The notes: generated by a model not told the origin, from the sequence alone. A stretch of DNA of 64,000 nucleotides from Nesterenkonia sedimenti (GCF_012641515.1 NZ_JABAHY010000001.1:310001-374000), one strand, 5' to 3'. Positions 37,114 to 46,974 are shown, numbered from the stretch's first letter. Program-made: numbers and translations.

Positions 37114-38166
37114 TCATGGCTCATTCGCCCAGAGCGCAGGGGTGTTGGCCCCGCCCTCATCCGGTGGGGTCAGTCCCAGATGGTGCCAGGCCGCGGTGGT
37201 CGCGATCCGGCCCCTGGGAGTCCGCGCCAACAGACCTTCACGGACCAGATAGGGCTCGGCGACAGTCTCGACTGTCTCCGTCTCCTCCCCCACCAGGATG
37301 GCGAGGGTGGACAGTCCCACTGGGCCGCCGTTGAATTTGGTGCACAGGGCATGCAGGACGGCGCGGTCCAGTCGGTCCAGTCCGAGGGCATCCACCTCGT
37401 AGGTGTCCAGGGCTTGGGCTGCAGTGGTTCGGTCCACCTCGTCGACCTCATGGACCAGCGCCCAGTCCCGGACCCGTCGCAGCAGGCGGTTGGCGATTCG
37501 CGGTGTTCCCCGGGAGCGGGTGGAGATCTCCACAAAGCCTTCGGTGGTCACGTTCATATCCAGCATTCCCGCTGAGCGCCGCAGCACCTGCTGCAGCTCC
37601 TCGGGGGTGTAGTACTCCAAGTGCCCGGTGAACCCGAAACGGTCCCGCAGGGGTCCGGGAAGCAGGCCGGCCCGGGTGGTGGCTCCCACCAGGGTGAACC
37701 GGGGCAGTTCCAGTGGGATGGAGGTAGCTCCGGCTCCCTTGCCCACGATGATGTCGACCCGGAAGTCCTCCATGGCCATATAGAGCATCTCTTCGGCCGG
37801 GCGTGACATCCGGTGGATCTCGTCGATGAACAGCACCTCCCCCTCAGTCAGCGAGGAGAGGATTGCCGCGAGATCTCCAGCATGCTGGATGGCAGGACCG
37901 GATGTGATGCGCAGCGGTGCGCTCATCTCGGCGGCGATGATCATCGCCAGGGTGGTCTTGCCCAGACCCGGTGGCCCCGAGAGCAGAACGTGATCAGCGG
38001 CGGTCTCGCGCAGCTTGGAGGACTGCAGGACCAGGGAGAGCTGGTGGCGTACCTTCTGCTGGCCGACGAAGTCATCCAGCGCCTTGGGGCGCAGGGCGCC
38101 CTCCAGGGCCTTCTCCTCGGCTGCCGGGGCAGTGCCGATCAGCTCCCGGGGATCTTCGGTGGACAT
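37114..38166 (-). CDS. ruvB: Holliday junction branch-migration helicase RuvB
   Basis: This AAA+ motor drives Holliday junction migration together with RuvA. The 350-residue protein shows [11 protein letters not shown], Walker [12 protein letters not shown], Walker [10 protein letters not shown], sensor GATTRAGLL and the C-terminal winged helix (RTPRGRIAT). Its ATG overlaps the ruvA stop by one base. It lies in the standard actinobacterial order ruvC-ruvA-ruvB-yajC. Confidence 0.98.
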   Translation of the reverse strand: MSTEDPRELIGTAPAAEEKALEGALRPKALDDFVGQQKVRHQLSLVLQSSKLRETAADHVLLSGPPGLGKTTLAMIIAAEMSAPLRITSGPAIQHAGDLAAILSSLTEGEVLFIDEIHRMSRPAEEMLYMAMEDFRVDIIVGKGAGATSIPLELPRFTLVGATTRAGLLPGPLRDRFGFTGHLEYYTPEELQQVLRRSAGMLDMNVTTEGFVEISTRSRGTPRIANRLLRRVRDWALVHEVDEVDRTTAAQALDTYEVDALGLDRLDRAVLHALCTKFNGGPVGLSTLAILVGEETETVETVAEPYLVREGLLARTPRGRIATTAAWHHLGLTPPDEGGANTPALWANEP

Positions 38167-38795
38167 CAGCTGCCGCCTCCCTTAGCTGTTCCCAGTGACC
38201 GCAGGGTCTGGCGCAGCACCGTGGCGGTATCGGCCTCAGCCAGCTCCGGCTGGGCCTTGAGAATTTCCTCCACCGCCTTGGCGGCATCCTTATCAGTCCA
38301 TCCCAGGGAGGTCAGTGCGGCTTGGACCTCTGCACTGACTGCCGGGGCGGCACTGGAGTCCGAGGCCTTGCTGCTGGTCTGCTCCACGGGCTCGATGACC
38401 AGTTTCCCGGCCAGCTCCAGCAGGATCCGCTGGGCGGTCTTCTTCCCGATTCCCGGGACCTTGGTGAAGGCCGCGGTATCGGATTCACGGATGGCCAGCC
38501 GCACCTCGTCCGGGGTGTGCACGCTCAGCACAGCCAGCGCCAGCCGCGGTCCGACCCCGGAGATGCCCAACAGGGTCGTGAAGATCTCGCGCTCATCGGC
38601 ATCTGCGAAGCCGAACAGCAGGGGCGCCTCATCCTGCCGGGGGACGAAACTGGTGGAGAGGAAGGCGTTGGATCCGCTGCGCAGAGTGTCCAGGGTCTGT
38701 GGGGTCGCATAGACAGTGAGCCCGAATCCGGAGACTTCCACCACTGCGTGGTCGAGGCCCACATGGAGCACCTCGCCCCGGATACTGGAGATCAT
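38166..38795 (-). CDS. ruvA: Holliday junction helicase subunit RuvA
   Basis: RuvA binds the four-way junction and loads RuvB. The 209-residue protein has the N-terminal OB fold ([23 protein letters not shown]), two HhH motifs ([13 protein letters not shown] and [19 protein letters not shown]) and the C-terminal RuvB-binding UBA-like domain ([20 protein letters not shown]). The ATG at 38795 has AAGGTG five bases upstream. The 94-nt gap to ruvC contains a LexA-like box overlapping a -10, so ruvAB can probably be expressed separately from ruvC under DNA damage. Confidence 0.97.
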   Translation of the reverse strand: MISSIRGEVLHVGLDHAVVEVSGFGLTVYATPQTLDTLRSGSNAFLSTSFVPRQDEAPLLFGFADADEREIFTTLLGISGVGPRLALAVLSVHTPDEVRLAIRESDTAAFTKVPGIGKKTAQRILLELAGKLVIEPVEQTSSKASDSSAAPAVSAEVQAALTSLGWTDKDAAKAVEEILKAQPELAEADTATVLRQTLRSLGTAKGGGS

Positions 38796-38836
38796 CTGGT
38801 CACCTTCCCGTTGATATCGCGGCCCGCGGCGCGGAC

Positions 38837-38852
38837 TAGAACCTATCTTCGA
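38837..38852. promoter_or_regulatory. LexA-like SOS box overlapping a ruvA -10
   Basis: TAGAAC-CTAT-CTTCGA matches the Gram-positive/actinobacterial SOS consensus TCGAAC-N4-GTTCGA at 10 of 12 positions. Minus-strand TAGGTT (38845-38840) lies inside it and could be the -10 for ruvA. Confidence 0.5.
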
Positions 38853-38889
38853 CTAGCCTACTGGGTGGGCCTCCCCCAGGCCGGTCGTT

Positions 38890-39501
38890 TCAGCGGCGTG
38901 CCGCACGCTTCTCGGCCTCCTGCCAGGCCCGCTGGGCGGCAGTGAGACCTCCTGAGCGCTGCGCGCTGGCCTTCTGCAAGGCGGTCTGGGCGCCCTGATG
39001 GGTCCGAGTTCCGGCGGTCATATTGAAAGCCGCCCCCACACCTGAACGCCAGCCATGGCAGATGGCCACCGCATAGGCGTCGGTGGCATCCACCGGTTTG
39101 GGCAGTCCGGGCAGGCCCAGGATCCGTTGCACCATCCGGGCCACAGCGTCCTTATCCGCCTGCCCGTCGTCGGTGACTGCCGCCTTGACCTCTGAGGGAG
39201 TGTGCCAGGCCACCGGAATCCCGCGGGCGGCAGCAGCGGCGATCACCACACCGGAGGCCTGTGCAGTGCCGATTGCAGTGGGCGCATTGGCCGAGGAAAA
39301 CACCCGTTCAATGGCCAGCACATCCGGGGCGTATTCCTCAAGCAGTTCCTCGGCGGCCCGCTGGATGGCCAGGATGCGCACTGCGAGGTCCTGCTCACTG
39401 TTGGTTCCCTTGACCTCCACATGCAGGGAACTGCCGCTGCGATTCGGCTGCATCTCCACTATCGCGAAACCGCAGCGGGTCAGCCCGGGGTCCACCCCCA
39501 T
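38890..39501 (-). CDS. ruvC: Crossover junction endodeoxyribonuclease RuvC
   Basis: RuvC resolves Holliday junctions by symmetric nicking. The 203-residue protein starts GVDPGLTRCG with the first catalytic Asp at position 4, followed by AIERVFSSANAPTAIGTAQASG with the Glu and a C-terminal DATDAYAVAICH with the last acidic residues. The only start codon in frame near the conserved N-terminus is ATG 39501, which gives a slightly short N-terminus. The C-terminal 40 residues (Ala/Arg/Gln-rich) extend beyond the usual length. yebC lies 69 nt upstream. Confidence 0.94.
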   Translation of the reverse strand: MGVDPGLTRCGFAIVEMQPNRSGSSLHVEVKGTNSEQDLAVRILAIQRAAEELLEEYAPDVLAIERVFSSANAPTAIGTAQASGVVIAAAAARGIPVAWHTPSEVKAAVTDDGQADKDAVARMVQRILGLPGLPKPVDATDAYAVAICHGWRSGVGAAFNMTAGTRTHQGAQTALQKASAQRSGGLTAAQRAWQEAEKRAARR

Positions 39502-39570
39502 AATCCGCTGGGCAACCCGGGAGGTTCCCGCCGTGGAGGCCAGTCGTTGAACAGCGATGACCGGATCCCT

Positions 39571-40332
39571 CTAGCTCTCGGCATCCAGCGCGGCCATAGT
39601 CTCCGCGCTGAGGTCGGCATTGGTGTGGATGCCCTGGACGTCGTCGAGGTCATCGATGGCATCATGCAGCCGCAGGAACTTCTTGGCGTCGTCGAGCTCG
39701 AGGTCGACTTTCATATCCGAGATGAAGGCGACCTCATCGGAGTCGTAGTTGATACCGGCCTCCTCCAGCCCCTTGGTGACATCCTGCAGATCACCCGGCT
39801 CGGACTGCACCTCAAAGTGCTCCTCGCGCTCGAAGACGTCCTCTACACCGGCCTCCAGGACGGCGGCGAGCACATCGTCCTCGGCGATCCCTTCGGCCTT
39901 GGGCACGGTGACAACGCCTTTGCGCTGGAACATATAGGCCACTGACCCGGGATCGGCCACAGTGCCGCCGGAGCGGGTCACCGCGGTACGGACCTCGGCT
40001 GCGGCACGGTTGCGGTTATCGGTCAGACACTCCACCAGCAGGGCCGAACCGGCCGGACCGCGCACCTCATAGGTGATCTCCTCGTACTCCACGGAGTCAC
40101 CGGTGAGACCTGCACCGCGTTTGATCGCCCGGTCGATATTGTCATTGGGCACCGATTCCTTCTTGGCTTTAGCCACCGCCAGGGCCAGTGCTGGGTTGCC
40201 GTCGGGATCGGGGCCGCCGTTACGTGCGGCCACCTCAATCTGTTTGATGTACCGGGCGTTGATCTTGGCCCGCTTGGCATCCACTGCGGCTTTACGGTGC
40301 TTGGTATTGGCCCATTTGGAGTGACCGGCCAT
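39571..40332 (-). CDS. yebC: YebC/PmpR family transcriptional regulator/translation factor
   Basis: This 253-residue member of the YebC/TACO1 family has the invariant N-terminus [23 protein letters not shown] and internal [28 protein letters not shown]. Family members act as regulators or help ribosomes through difficult stretches. The ATG at 40332 has AGAGGAG four bases upstream. It is the first gene of the yebC-ruvCAB series and is divergent from the M3 peptidase over an 82-bp region containing a symmetric promoter. Confidence 0.97.
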   Translation of the reverse strand: MAGHSKWANTKHRKAAVDAKRAKINARYIKQIEVAARNGGPDPDGNPALALAVAKAKKESVPNDNIDRAIKRGAGLTGDSVEYEEITYEVRGPAGSALLVECLTDNRNRAAAEVRTAVTRSGGTVADPGSVAYMFQRKGVVTVPKAEGIAEDDVLAAVLEAGVEDVFEREEHFEVQSEPGDLQDVTKGLEEAGINYDSDEVAFISDMKVDLELDDAKKFLRLHDAIDDLDDVQGIHTNADLSAETMAALDAES

Positions 40333-40375
40333 AGTTCTCCTCTAACGCATTTGGTTGCATGTGGCAACGGTTCGA

Positions 40376-40394
40376 TAGTCTGACTTCCAGACTA
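40376..40394. promoter_or_regulatory. Palindromic bidirectional promoter, yebC / M3 peptidase
   Basis: TAGTCTG-ACTTC-CAGACTA is a perfect 7-bp inverted repeat that places the same -10 hexamer, TAGTCT, on each strand (plus 40376-40381, minus 40394-40389). Plus transcripts would start near 40388 and minus transcripts near 40382. A second small repeat, GTTGC-N5-GCAAC, lies about 20 bp upstream on the plus strand. Confidence 0.5.
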
Positions 40395-40414
40395 CTTGCT
40401 GGAAGGGATGTGCT

Positions 40415-42343
40415 ATGGCAACTATGCCTTGGACCGCCACTTTGGATTACGACTACCCGGATACCCGTACCGTCGACGACGACGCCTGGGCACCGGCATT
40501 TCGGGCAGCTGTTCAGGATCAGCGCAGCGCGGTGGAGAAGATCGCCGCCGATGACTCCCCCGCTGAGGTGGCGAATGTTCTGCATGCCTTTGCCCTCTCC
40601 GGCAGCAGGCTCCGCCAGTTGGAACAGGCCTTCGGGGTGCTCATCGCCGCTGATGGCACGGAGAAGCGCCAGCAGATCCGCACTGAGCTGGCCCCGGAGC
40701 TGGCCGCTCACCAGGATTGGATCTCTCTGCATCCGGGACTCTTCACCCGGTTCCAGCAGCTGCAGCAGCGGATCACCTCCGGTGATGTGACCGCCAGTGC
40801 TGAGCAGCAGTGGTTCCTGGATCAGCAGATCCGCAAGGCTGAGGTTGCCGGTGCTGATCTGGATCCGGCGGTGCAGACTGAGCTCAAGGAGATCAATCAG
40901 CAGTTGGCCCTGGAGGAGTCGGCCTATACCCAGCTACAGCTGAAGGAGGCCGCCGACAGCCCCTTCCAGCTCAGCCTCTTCGTCCAGCAGCCCGCCCTGG
41001 CCGAGGAGCAGGACCGGCAGCAGCGTCGTCGACTCTTTGAGGCCTCGGTCAACCGCGGGACCCTTGCCGGAGAGGATGGCCGCACCACCCGCGAGATCGG
41101 CGCTCGGATTGCCGTCCTGCGGGCCCAGAAGGCCCAGCTGCTGGGTTACCCGAACTTCCTGGAATCAGTGCTGCCGCTGCGCACCGCGCCGAGCCGTACT
41201 GCGGTGGAGTCCATGCTGGCCCGGATCGGCACTGGGGCCCGGGAACGCGCCGAACAGGAGGTCGCCCGGATCAATGAGGTCCTCGCCGATGATCTCGATG
41301 ACCCCCTGCAGCCCTGGGACCTCAGCTTCGGCCTGGAGAAGGTGAAGGCCACCCTAGAGACTGAGTCCTCCGGCGGCGGGGATCTGACGCTGGACGAGGC
41401 CCTGGAACGGCTCTTTGATGCCGCCCGCCGGGTCTACGGAATCACAGTGGTACCCCGCCCTGATCTGCCGGGGTATGTACCAGGTGCCATGAGTTTTGAG
41501 GTCTTTGACGGCTCGGCGGGCGAGACCGGTTCCGGGCTTGGCCTATTCCTCTTGGATCTCTACAGCCGGGACACCAAATCCGGCGGCGCCTGGATGAATG
41601 GCTTCCGTGTGCCCTCCTCGCTGGCCGAGACGAAGGCTGTTGTCACCAATAACCTCAACCTGGATCCGGTTGCCGAGGGCGAGCAGACAGTGCTGAGCAC
41701 CCGGGAGCAGCGCACTCTCTTCCATGAATTCGGCCATGCCCTGCATGCCCTCTTGGCGGTGGCGGAGTTCCCGCAGCTCTCCGGGACGGCGGTGCCCCGG
41801 GATAATGTGGAGTTCCCTTCCCAGGTCAATGAGGTCTTCCAGGAGCTCTACCGTGGTGGTCCGGCCGCCGGGGCAACTCCCTCCGAAGATGAGCTCTGGG
41901 GCAAGGGTGCTTCGACTCTGGAGCATGTGGCGGCTGTGGTGATCGATCTGGCCTGGCATACCCTCTCACCCGAAGAGGCTGCTGCGGCGGCGGAGGATCC
42001 AACCGGTTTCGAGCAGAAGGTGCTGCAGGATTGGGGCCTGGATATGCCGATGGTCCCGCCCCGGTACCACGGTGGGTTCTTCAAACATGTCTTCGCCGGT
42101 TCGGGATATGCCGCCGGTTACTACTCCTATCTCTGGGCCCAGGTGCTGGCCGCCGATGCCAGTGAGTGGTTCCGTGAGGTCATGCAGAACAACGACGACG
42201 ACGCCCTGGCCTTTCGGGGAACACAGTTCCGTCAGGAGCTGCTCTCCCGAGGCAATACCCGGGACCCCTTGCAGTCCTACCGGGCCGCACTGGGCAGGGA
42301 CCCCGATCCTGTCGCCCTGATGCGCAGCCTCGGCCTGGAGTAA
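40415..42343 (+). CDS. M3 family metallopeptidase (oligopeptidase / dipeptidyl carboxypeptidase)
   Basis: This cytosolic zinc oligopeptidase (642 residues) probably trims peptides released by other proteases. The zinc motif HEFGH is at 437-441 in LFHEFGHALHALL, with the third ligand in the downstream VEFPSQVNE segment. The long helical N-terminal half and FVFAGSGYAAGYYSYLWAQV-type C-terminal block are characteristic of M3A enzymes. Separating oligopeptidase A from Dcp is not possible by eye. The ATG at 40415 has GGAAGGG about eight bases upstream. It is divergent from yebC and convergent with pgsA. Confidence 0.93.
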   Translation: MATMPWTATLDYDYPDTRTVDDDAWAPAFRAAVQDQRSAVEKIAADDSPAEVANVLHAFALSGSRLRQLEQAFGVLIAADGTEKRQQIRTELAPELAAHQDWISLHPGLFTRFQQLQQRITSGDVTASAEQQWFLDQQIRKAEVAGADLDPAVQTELKEINQQLALEESAYTQLQLKEAADSPFQLSLFVQQPALAEEQDRQQRRRLFEASVNRGTLAGEDGRTTREIGARIAVLRAQKAQLLGYPNFLESVLPLRTAPSRTAVESMLARIGTGARERAEQEVARINEVLADDLDDPLQPWDLSFGLEKVKATLETESSGGGDLTLDEALERLFDAARRVYGITVVPRPDLPGYVPGAMSFEVFDGSAGETGSGLGLFLLDLYSRDTKSGGAWMNGFRVPSSLAETKAVVTNNLNLDPVAEGEQTVLSTREQRTLFHEFGHALHALLAVAEFPQLSGTAVPRDNVEFPSQVNEVFQELYRGGPAAGATPSEDELWGKGASTLEHVAAVVIDLAWHTLSPEEAAAAAEDPTGFEQKVLQDWGLDMPMVPPRYHGGFFKHVFAGSGYAAGYYSYLWAQVLAADASEWFREVMQNNDDDALAFRGTQFRQELLSRGNTRDPLQSYRAALGRDPDPVALMRSLGLE

Positions 42344-42398
42344 CGCACCTGCCGCCTTTCCGCGTGGACTTTGCCCAAGCGGCTTAGACAGTTGGGTC

Positions 42399-43013
42399 CT
42401 AGGCCTGGCTGCCTTCGCCTGCCTGGCGGATGACCGTGGTGATGCGCTGGGCCACAGTGATTACCGAGGCGGTGGCCAGCAGGATCAGCACCGCCAGGAG
42501 CACCTCCTCGGCCAGTCCGAGCCCAACAAAGCCGGTGAAGACCAGGGTCAGGACCATGCGTTCGGGGCGTTCGGCTATCCCTGTATTGGCGTCGAAGCCC
42601 TCGGACTCTGCTCTGGCTCGGATATAGGAGACCAGCAGCCCCAGGACCATACACACTGCGGCTGAGGTGCCGATCCAGTAGTTCTCCCCGTCACCGAAGA
42701 ACCACAGCATCAGGCCGAGGAAGACTGCCGAATCCTGAATTCGGTCGAATACTGAGTCCAGGAAACCGCCGATGACGCTGCCCCGGTTGCCCAGTCTCGC
42801 CATCAGCCCATCGATGAGATCACTGAAGACGAAGAGGGTGATGAACAGTGTTCCCCAGAACAGTTCGCCCAAGGGGTAGAAGACCAATGCCCCGATGACC
42901 ACGCCGATACTTCCGATCACGGTCACAGCATTGGGCGTCAGTCCGATCTTCAGGAAGAACCGGGCCAAGGGGGTGAATATCGCCGAGAAGAACGTCCGCA
43001 GATGTTTGAGCAT
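42399..43013 (-). CDS. pgsA: CDP-alcohol phosphatidyltransferase, probable phosphatidylinositol-phosphate synthase
   Basis: This membrane enzyme (204 residues, about six helices) transfers a phosphatidyl group from CDP-diacylglycerol to an alcohol. The CDP-alcohol signature D-x2-DG-x2-AR-x8-G-x3-D-x3-D is complete (DLIDGLMAR..GGFLDSVFD). Its place directly after a HIT gene and thrS is the actinobacterial context of the PI-phosphate synthase that starts phosphatidylinositol synthesis. The PIM acyl- and mannosyltransferase genes that often follow are absent here. The ATG overlaps the HIT stop by one base. Confidence 0.88.
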   Translation of the reverse strand: MLKHLRTFFSAIFTPLARFFLKIGLTPNAVTVIGSIGVVIGALVFYPLGELFWGTLFITLFVFSDLIDGLMARLGNRGSVIGGFLDSVFDRIQDSAVFLGLMLWFFGDGENYWIGTSAAVCMVLGLLVSYIRARAESEGFDANTGIAERPERMVLTLVFTGFVGLGLAEEVLLAVLILLATASVITVAQRITTVIRQAGEGSQA

Positions 43014-43570
43014 CAGTCATCCCCCTGCGGCCAGGCCTGGGCGATGATCCGCCGGATCTCCCCCAGGGTCACCGACAGAGACTTCGTCTGGGCGATGATC
43101 GGCAGGAAATTGGTGTCCCCGCTCCAGCGTGGGATCACATGCTGGTGCAGATGCGCGGCAATTCCTGCGCCACCGACTTTGCCCTGGTTGATCCCGAGGT
43201 TGAATCCGGCAGGTTTGGACTCAGCCCGCAGGACTTTCATCGCAGCCTGGGTCAGCGTGATGAACTCCGCTGCCTCTTCTGCAGTGAGGTCGGTGAGATC
43301 CGGTACATGGCGGTAGGGGCAGACCAAGAGATGTCCGGGGTTATACGGATAGAGGTTCAGCAGCACGAAGCAGCTTTCTCCGCGGTGGACGATCAGAGAC
43401 TGCTCATCATCCCGTTCCGGGGCAGCGCAGAACGGGCAGTCATGCTCGCCGGTGACCTGGTCCTGGCCTTTGGACTGATAGGCCTCCCGGTGCGGGGTCC
43501 AGAGCCGTTGGAAAGCATCAGGCACCCCAGGCAGCACATAATCATCGGTGACCCAGGGTGTCTCCGCCAT
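43013..43570 (-). CDS. HIT domain protein (Ap4A hydrolase/phosphorylase-like)
   Basis: This histidine-triad nucleotide hydrolase of 185 residues has the triad in HLHQHVIPRW (H-x-H-x-H). CPFCAAPERDDEQSLIVHRG near the start contains a CxxC that could bind zinc. Family members hydrolyse dinucleoside polyphosphates or adenylated substrates. It sits nine bases after thrS and overlaps pgsA by one base, an order kept in many actinobacteria. A role in clearing Ap4A made by synthetases is plausible but inferred from context. Confidence 0.92.
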   Translation of the reverse strand: MAETPWVTDDYVLPGVPDAFQRLWTPHREAYQSKGQDQVTGEHDCPFCAAPERDDEQSLIVHRGESCFVLLNLYPYNPGHLLVCPYRHVPDLTDLTAEEAAEFITLTQAAMKVLRAESKPAGFNLGINQGKVGGAGIAAHLHQHVIPRWSGDTNFLPIIAQTKSLSVTLGEIRRIIAQAWPQGDD

Positions 43571-43579
43571 TGCCGTGCC

Positions 43580-45586
43580 TCAGGCCTCCCTGTTCTCGAT
43601 GGCGGCCAGGATTCGCGCCACAGCCTCATCAACCGGGATCTGGTTGTCCTGGCTTCCGTCACGGAAGCGGAAGGAGACGGCACCGGCCTCGGCGTCCTCT
43701 CCCCCGGCGATGAGCACGAAGGGAATCTTATCCTTTGAGGCAGTGCGGATCTTCTTCGGGAAGCGGTCGGTGCCGTCGTCGAGCTCAGCCCGGACTCCGG
43801 CCTTCTGCAGCTTCTCAATGACCTCGCCGAGATAGTCGTTGAACGGTTCTGCCACGGGAATACCGCGAACCTGGACCGGAGCGAGCCAGGCGGGGAAGGC
43901 ACCGGCGTAGTGTTCGAGCAGGATCGCGAAGAAACGCTCGATAGATCCGAACAGGGCCCGGTGGATCATAATCGGACGCTGTTTGCTGCCGTCGCTGGCG
44001 GTGTACTCCAGTTCGAAGCGCTCGGGCAGGTTGGGGTCAACCTGGACTGTGGAGAGCTGCCACTTCCGACCGATGGCGTCGGTGATCTTCAGATCGATCT
44101 TCGGTCCGTAGAAGGCTGCCTCACCGGGGATCTCGGTGAGCTTCAGCCCGCTTTTGAGGGCCACATTGCGCAGCGCCTGGGTGGAGGACTCCCAGAACTC
44201 TTCGGAGCCGACCCATTTCTCCTTCTCGTCGTCTCGCATGGAGAGCTCCAGTTCGAAGTTCTCCAGACCGAAGTCACGCAGCAGGTCGATGACGAACTGG
44301 ACCACCTTGGTGGCCTCTTCCTCCAACTGGTCGGCACGGACGAAGAGGTGGGCGTCATCCTGGGTGAATCCGCGAACACGGGTCAGCCCGTGCAGCGCTC
44401 CGGAGCGTTCATTGCGGTAGACAGTGCCGTTCTCGGCAAACCGCAGGGGCAGGTCCCGGTAGCTGCGTCCACGCTCCTTGTAGATGAGGATATGCATGGG
44501 GCAGTTCATGGGCTTCAGGTAGTAGTCCTGGCCCTGTTTGGTGATATTGCCGTCCTCGTCGACCTCTTCATCCATGGAGATCGCCGGCCACATATCGCCC
44601 TTGTAGTTGGCCAGGTGCCCGGAGGTGGCGAAGAGGTCCTGTTTGGAGATATGCGGGGTGTACACATAGGTGTAGCCGCCCTCGAGGTGCTTGGCTCGGG
44701 CGTGCTGTTCCATGATGCCGCGGACCAGACCGCCCTTGGGGTGCCAGACCGAGAGTCCGGAGCCGATCTCCTCGGGGAAGCTGAACAGATCCAGTTCCCG
44801 GCCCAGTTTCCGGTGGTCGCGGCGCTCGGCCTCGGCCAGCCGTTCCTTATAGGCGTTGAGATCCTCTTTGGTGGCCCAGGCGGTGCCGTAGAGGCGCTGC
44901 AGCTGGGGATTGGTCTCCTTGCCGCGCCAATAGGCGCCGGCTGCCCGCATCACCGCGAAAGCATTGGCGATCAGCTTGGTATTGGGCAGGTGGGGGCCGC
45001 GGCAGAGGTCGGACCAGACCCGCTCACCCTTGCGGTCGACATTGTGGTAGATCGTGATGACATCGCCACCGACCTCAACGGAGGCTCCTTCGGCGGCTGC
45101 GCTGCCCTTCTCACCCTCGCCGAGCAGCTCGAGCTTATAGGGTTCATCGGCCATCTGTCGGCGGGCTTCATCGGCGTCGACGACCTCGCGTTCGAAGCTC
45201 TGGCCCGATTTAATGATCTGCTGCATCGTCTTCTGGATCTTCTTCAGATCCTCGGGAGTGAAGGGGTTCTCCACGTCGAAGTCGAAGTAGAAGCCGTCGG
45301 TGATATAGGGACCGATTCCCAGTTTGGACCCCGGGAAGAGCTGCTGGACGGCCTGGGCCATCACATGGGCGGTGGAGTGGCGCAGCACATTGAGCCCGTC
45401 CTCCTCGGTGATGTCCACCGGTTCGACGACTGCACCCTCTGGGAGGGTGCGGGAGAGATCCCAGAGGTCACCGTTGACGCGCATGACCACTGTGCTGGCC
45501 GAATCGGCGAAGAGTGTGGTGCCAGTTGTGCCCGCCTCGCAGGTGGTAGGTGCGCCGTTGAGGGTGATGTTGATCTGCTCGGACAC
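43580..45586 (-). CDS. thrS: Threonyl-tRNA synthetase
   Basis: This class II synthetase charges tRNA-Thr (668 residues). The TGS domain is followed by the editing domain with [11 protein letters not shown] and the catalytic core with zinc ligands in [10 protein letters not shown] and TQDDAHLF, then the anticodon-binding domain ([14 protein letters not shown]). The start is the GTG at 45586 ([11 protein letters not shown]), the normal N-terminus, with AGGAG 12 nt upstream. An upstream ATG at 45628 would add 14 atypical residues. A TAGAAT -10 at 45638-45633 gives it its own promoter after the TRAP operon. No T-box is seen. Confidence 0.97.
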   Translation of the reverse strand: MSEQINITLNGAPTTCEAGTTGTTLFADSASTVVMRVNGDLWDLSRTLPEGAVVEPVDITEEDGLNVLRHSTAHVMAQAVQQLFPGSKLGIGPYITDGFYFDFDVENPFTPEDLKKIQKTMQQIIKSGQSFEREVVDADEARRQMADEPYKLELLGEGEKGSAAAEGASVEVGGDVITIYHNVDRKGERVWSDLCRGPHLPNTKLIANAFAVMRAAGAYWRGKETNPQLQRLYGTAWATKEDLNAYKERLAEAERRDHRKLGRELDLFSFPEEIGSGLSVWHPKGGLVRGIMEQHARAKHLEGGYTYVYTPHISKQDLFATSGHLANYKGDMWPAISMDEEVDEDGNITKQGQDYYLKPMNCPMHILIYKERGRSYRDLPLRFAENGTVYRNERSGALHGLTRVRGFTQDDAHLFVRADQLEEEATKVVQFVIDLLRDFGLENFELELSMRDDEKEKWVGSEEFWESSTQALRNVALKSGLKLTEIPGEAAFYGPKIDLKITDAIGRKWQLSTVQVDPNLPERFELEYTASDGSKQRPIMIHRALFGSIERFFAILLEHYAGAFPAWLAPVQVRGIPVAEPFNDYLGEVIEKLQKAGVRAELDDGTDRFPKKIRTASKDKIPFVLIAGGEDAEAGAVSFRFRDGSQDNQIPVDEAVARILAAIENREA

Positions 45587-45632
45587 GGGTCTCGGTCTCT
45601 CCTGTTTCTTAAGGAAAATGCTGACCACGCGA

Positions 45633-45638
45633 TTCTAC
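45633..45638 (-). promoter_or_regulatory. Candidate -10 (TAGAAT) for thrS
   Basis: This minus-strand TAGAAT lies 46 nt before the GTG start. A leader of about 40 nt would include the AGGAG site. No clear -35 is present. Confidence 0.45.
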
Positions 45639-45664
45639 GCCACCCATCAACGGCGCCCCACTTC

Positions 45665-45681
45665 GGCCCGGGGTCCGGGCC
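45665..45681. terminator. Hairpin at the end of the TRAP operon
   Basis: A perfect 7-bp GC stem (GGCCCGG/CCGGGCC) with a 3-nt loop lies nine bases past the dctP stop on the minus strand. There is no U-run. It may separate the operon from thrS. Confidence 0.45.
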
Positions 45682-45690
45682 TCTCATTTG

Positions 45691-46974
45691 CTACTCCGGC
45701 CGGTTGGCCTGTGCAGTGGAGAGGAAGTAGGCCTCGACGACGCTGGAGTAGTCGATGTCCTCGCCTTCATGCCACTGATGCATATCCTCGATAGTTCCGC
45801 CGTCGACGTATCCCATCTCTTCGACATCATCAGCCCATTCCTCATAGGCAGAGTTCAGCTGCTCGTAGACTTCGGGGTCGAGCATCGACTCTTCGGCGGT
45901 CCGGTCAGCGCGGTTGGTGTTGCTCTCGGCGATGGCCGCCTGCACCTCAGAGGAGAGCTCCTGGAAGCTTCCGTCGAGTTCTTGAACCTGTTCGACCACT
46001 GGGACGCCGACGTCGATGGAGCCACGGATGGCGCCGTGGTAGTAGTCTCCGGCGGCGTCGTGGATGATCTGCTGATACACCAGTGGGAGCTCCTCAATGG
46101 AGGGGCTGGCCACGAGGGAGCTGATCACTCGGGGCAGTCCGGCTTCAGTGAGGTAGCCGATATTGGGGGCCACCTCGGCAAGACCGAAGCTTGCGACATC
46201 GGTCAGCTGGGAGATGGCGCAGTCCACGGTGCCCCGCTGGAGGCCCTCATACACCTCGGTGCGGTCCAGGGAGACGGGGCTGGCTCCGAGTTCGCTGACT
46301 ACATCTGCCTGAGCACTTGCCCCGACCCGGACCTGCAGTCCCTGCCAATCCTCCAGCTCAACGGGGACGTCTCCGCTGCAGATGACGTAGTAACCGCCGC
46401 CGAGGAATGTTGGTGCCAGGGGGATGAGCCCTTTGTCCTCGAAGTCGGCCATCACTTCGGGGGTGTCGAAGCCGACGCTGACTGCGGCGGCATTGGCCGC
46501 CAGTTCCCCGGACCAGGGCGAGGACGGGAAGTTCAGCATGTCGTTGAAGGCGTCCACCGCGGGGAATTCATCCGGGTGGTACGAAGGCAGGGTGTGGGAG
46601 AGGTCCACCCGACCGTCGGCCAGTGCGTCATGGACCTCGTCATAGCCTGCCACAGAATGCCCCCAGGCGAGATCCACGGTGATCTTCCCATTGGAGCGTT
46701 CCTCGATGGCTTCTTTGACTACGAGGCCCCCCGGTGCGGAGGGGGCCTCCGGGGAGGCGCCGCTGGGCTGGAAGGTGATGGTGATGGGGTCGAGGTCTTC
46801 GACCAGGGCGTGGATCTCCTCCTCCGATGCCCCGTATTCATAACCTTCGCCGCGGTCCTCTCCCCCGCCGCCCACGCTGCCGCCGCATGCGGTCAGGGCT
46901 AGGACTGCCCCGACTGCGGTGAAGCGCAGACCGAATGTCGTGAGGCGAGTGTGATCAGACTTCGTGTTTTTCAT
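45691..46974 (-). CDS. dctP: TRAP transporter solute-binding lipoprotein (DctP type)
   Basis: This extracytoplasmic receptor of a tripartite ATP-independent transporter is 427 residues long. The N-terminal signal has a lipobox (LALTAC), so it is anchored as a lipoprotein, as expected for a Gram-positive. Then come a Gly/Glu linker and the DctP fold. The ligand-binding arginine of the family is present in WQGLQVRVGAS, and the helix motif EVYEGLQRGTVDCAISQ is clear. The conserved Arg predicts a carboxylate ligand. It is longer than typical DctP (about 330). It is the last gene of the catabolic operon, with GAGGA before the ATG. Confidence 0.92.
   Translation of the reverse strand: MKNTKSDHTRLTTFGLRFTAVGAVLALTACGGSVGGGGEDRGEGYEYGASEEEIHALVEDLDPITITFQPSGASPEAPSAPGGLVVKEAIEERSNGKITVDLAWGHSVAGYDEVHDALADGRVDLSHTLPSYHPDEFPAVDAFNDMLNFPSSPWSGELAANAAAVSVGFDTPEVMADFEDKGLIPLAPTFLGGGYYVICSGDVPVELEDWQGLQVRVGASAQADVVSELGASPVSLDRTEVYEGLQRGTVDCAISQLTDVASFGLAEVAPNIGYLTEAGLPRVISSLVASPSIEELPLVYQQIIHDAAGDYYHGAIRGSIDVGVPVVEQVQELDGSFQELSSEVQAAIAESNTNRADRTAEESMLDPEVYEQLNSAYEEWADDVEEMGYVDGGTIEDMHQWHEGEDIDYSSVVEAYFLSTAQANRPE

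Noticed and set aside
42344-42398. Terminator between the M3 peptidase and pgsA
   Set aside because: Only a 5-bp CCCAA/TTGGG stem with a long loop is visible, and there is no U-run.
45587-45690. T-box riboswitch before thrS (and likewise before alaS)
   Set aside because: The leaders are about 40-60 nt, with no room for a specifier loop and no T-box sequence.
43910-45730. A 606-codon plus-strand open frame antisense to thrS
   Set aside because: It is a mirror of a clear threonyl-tRNA synthetase gene; the translated sequence is compositionally a GC-skew artefact.
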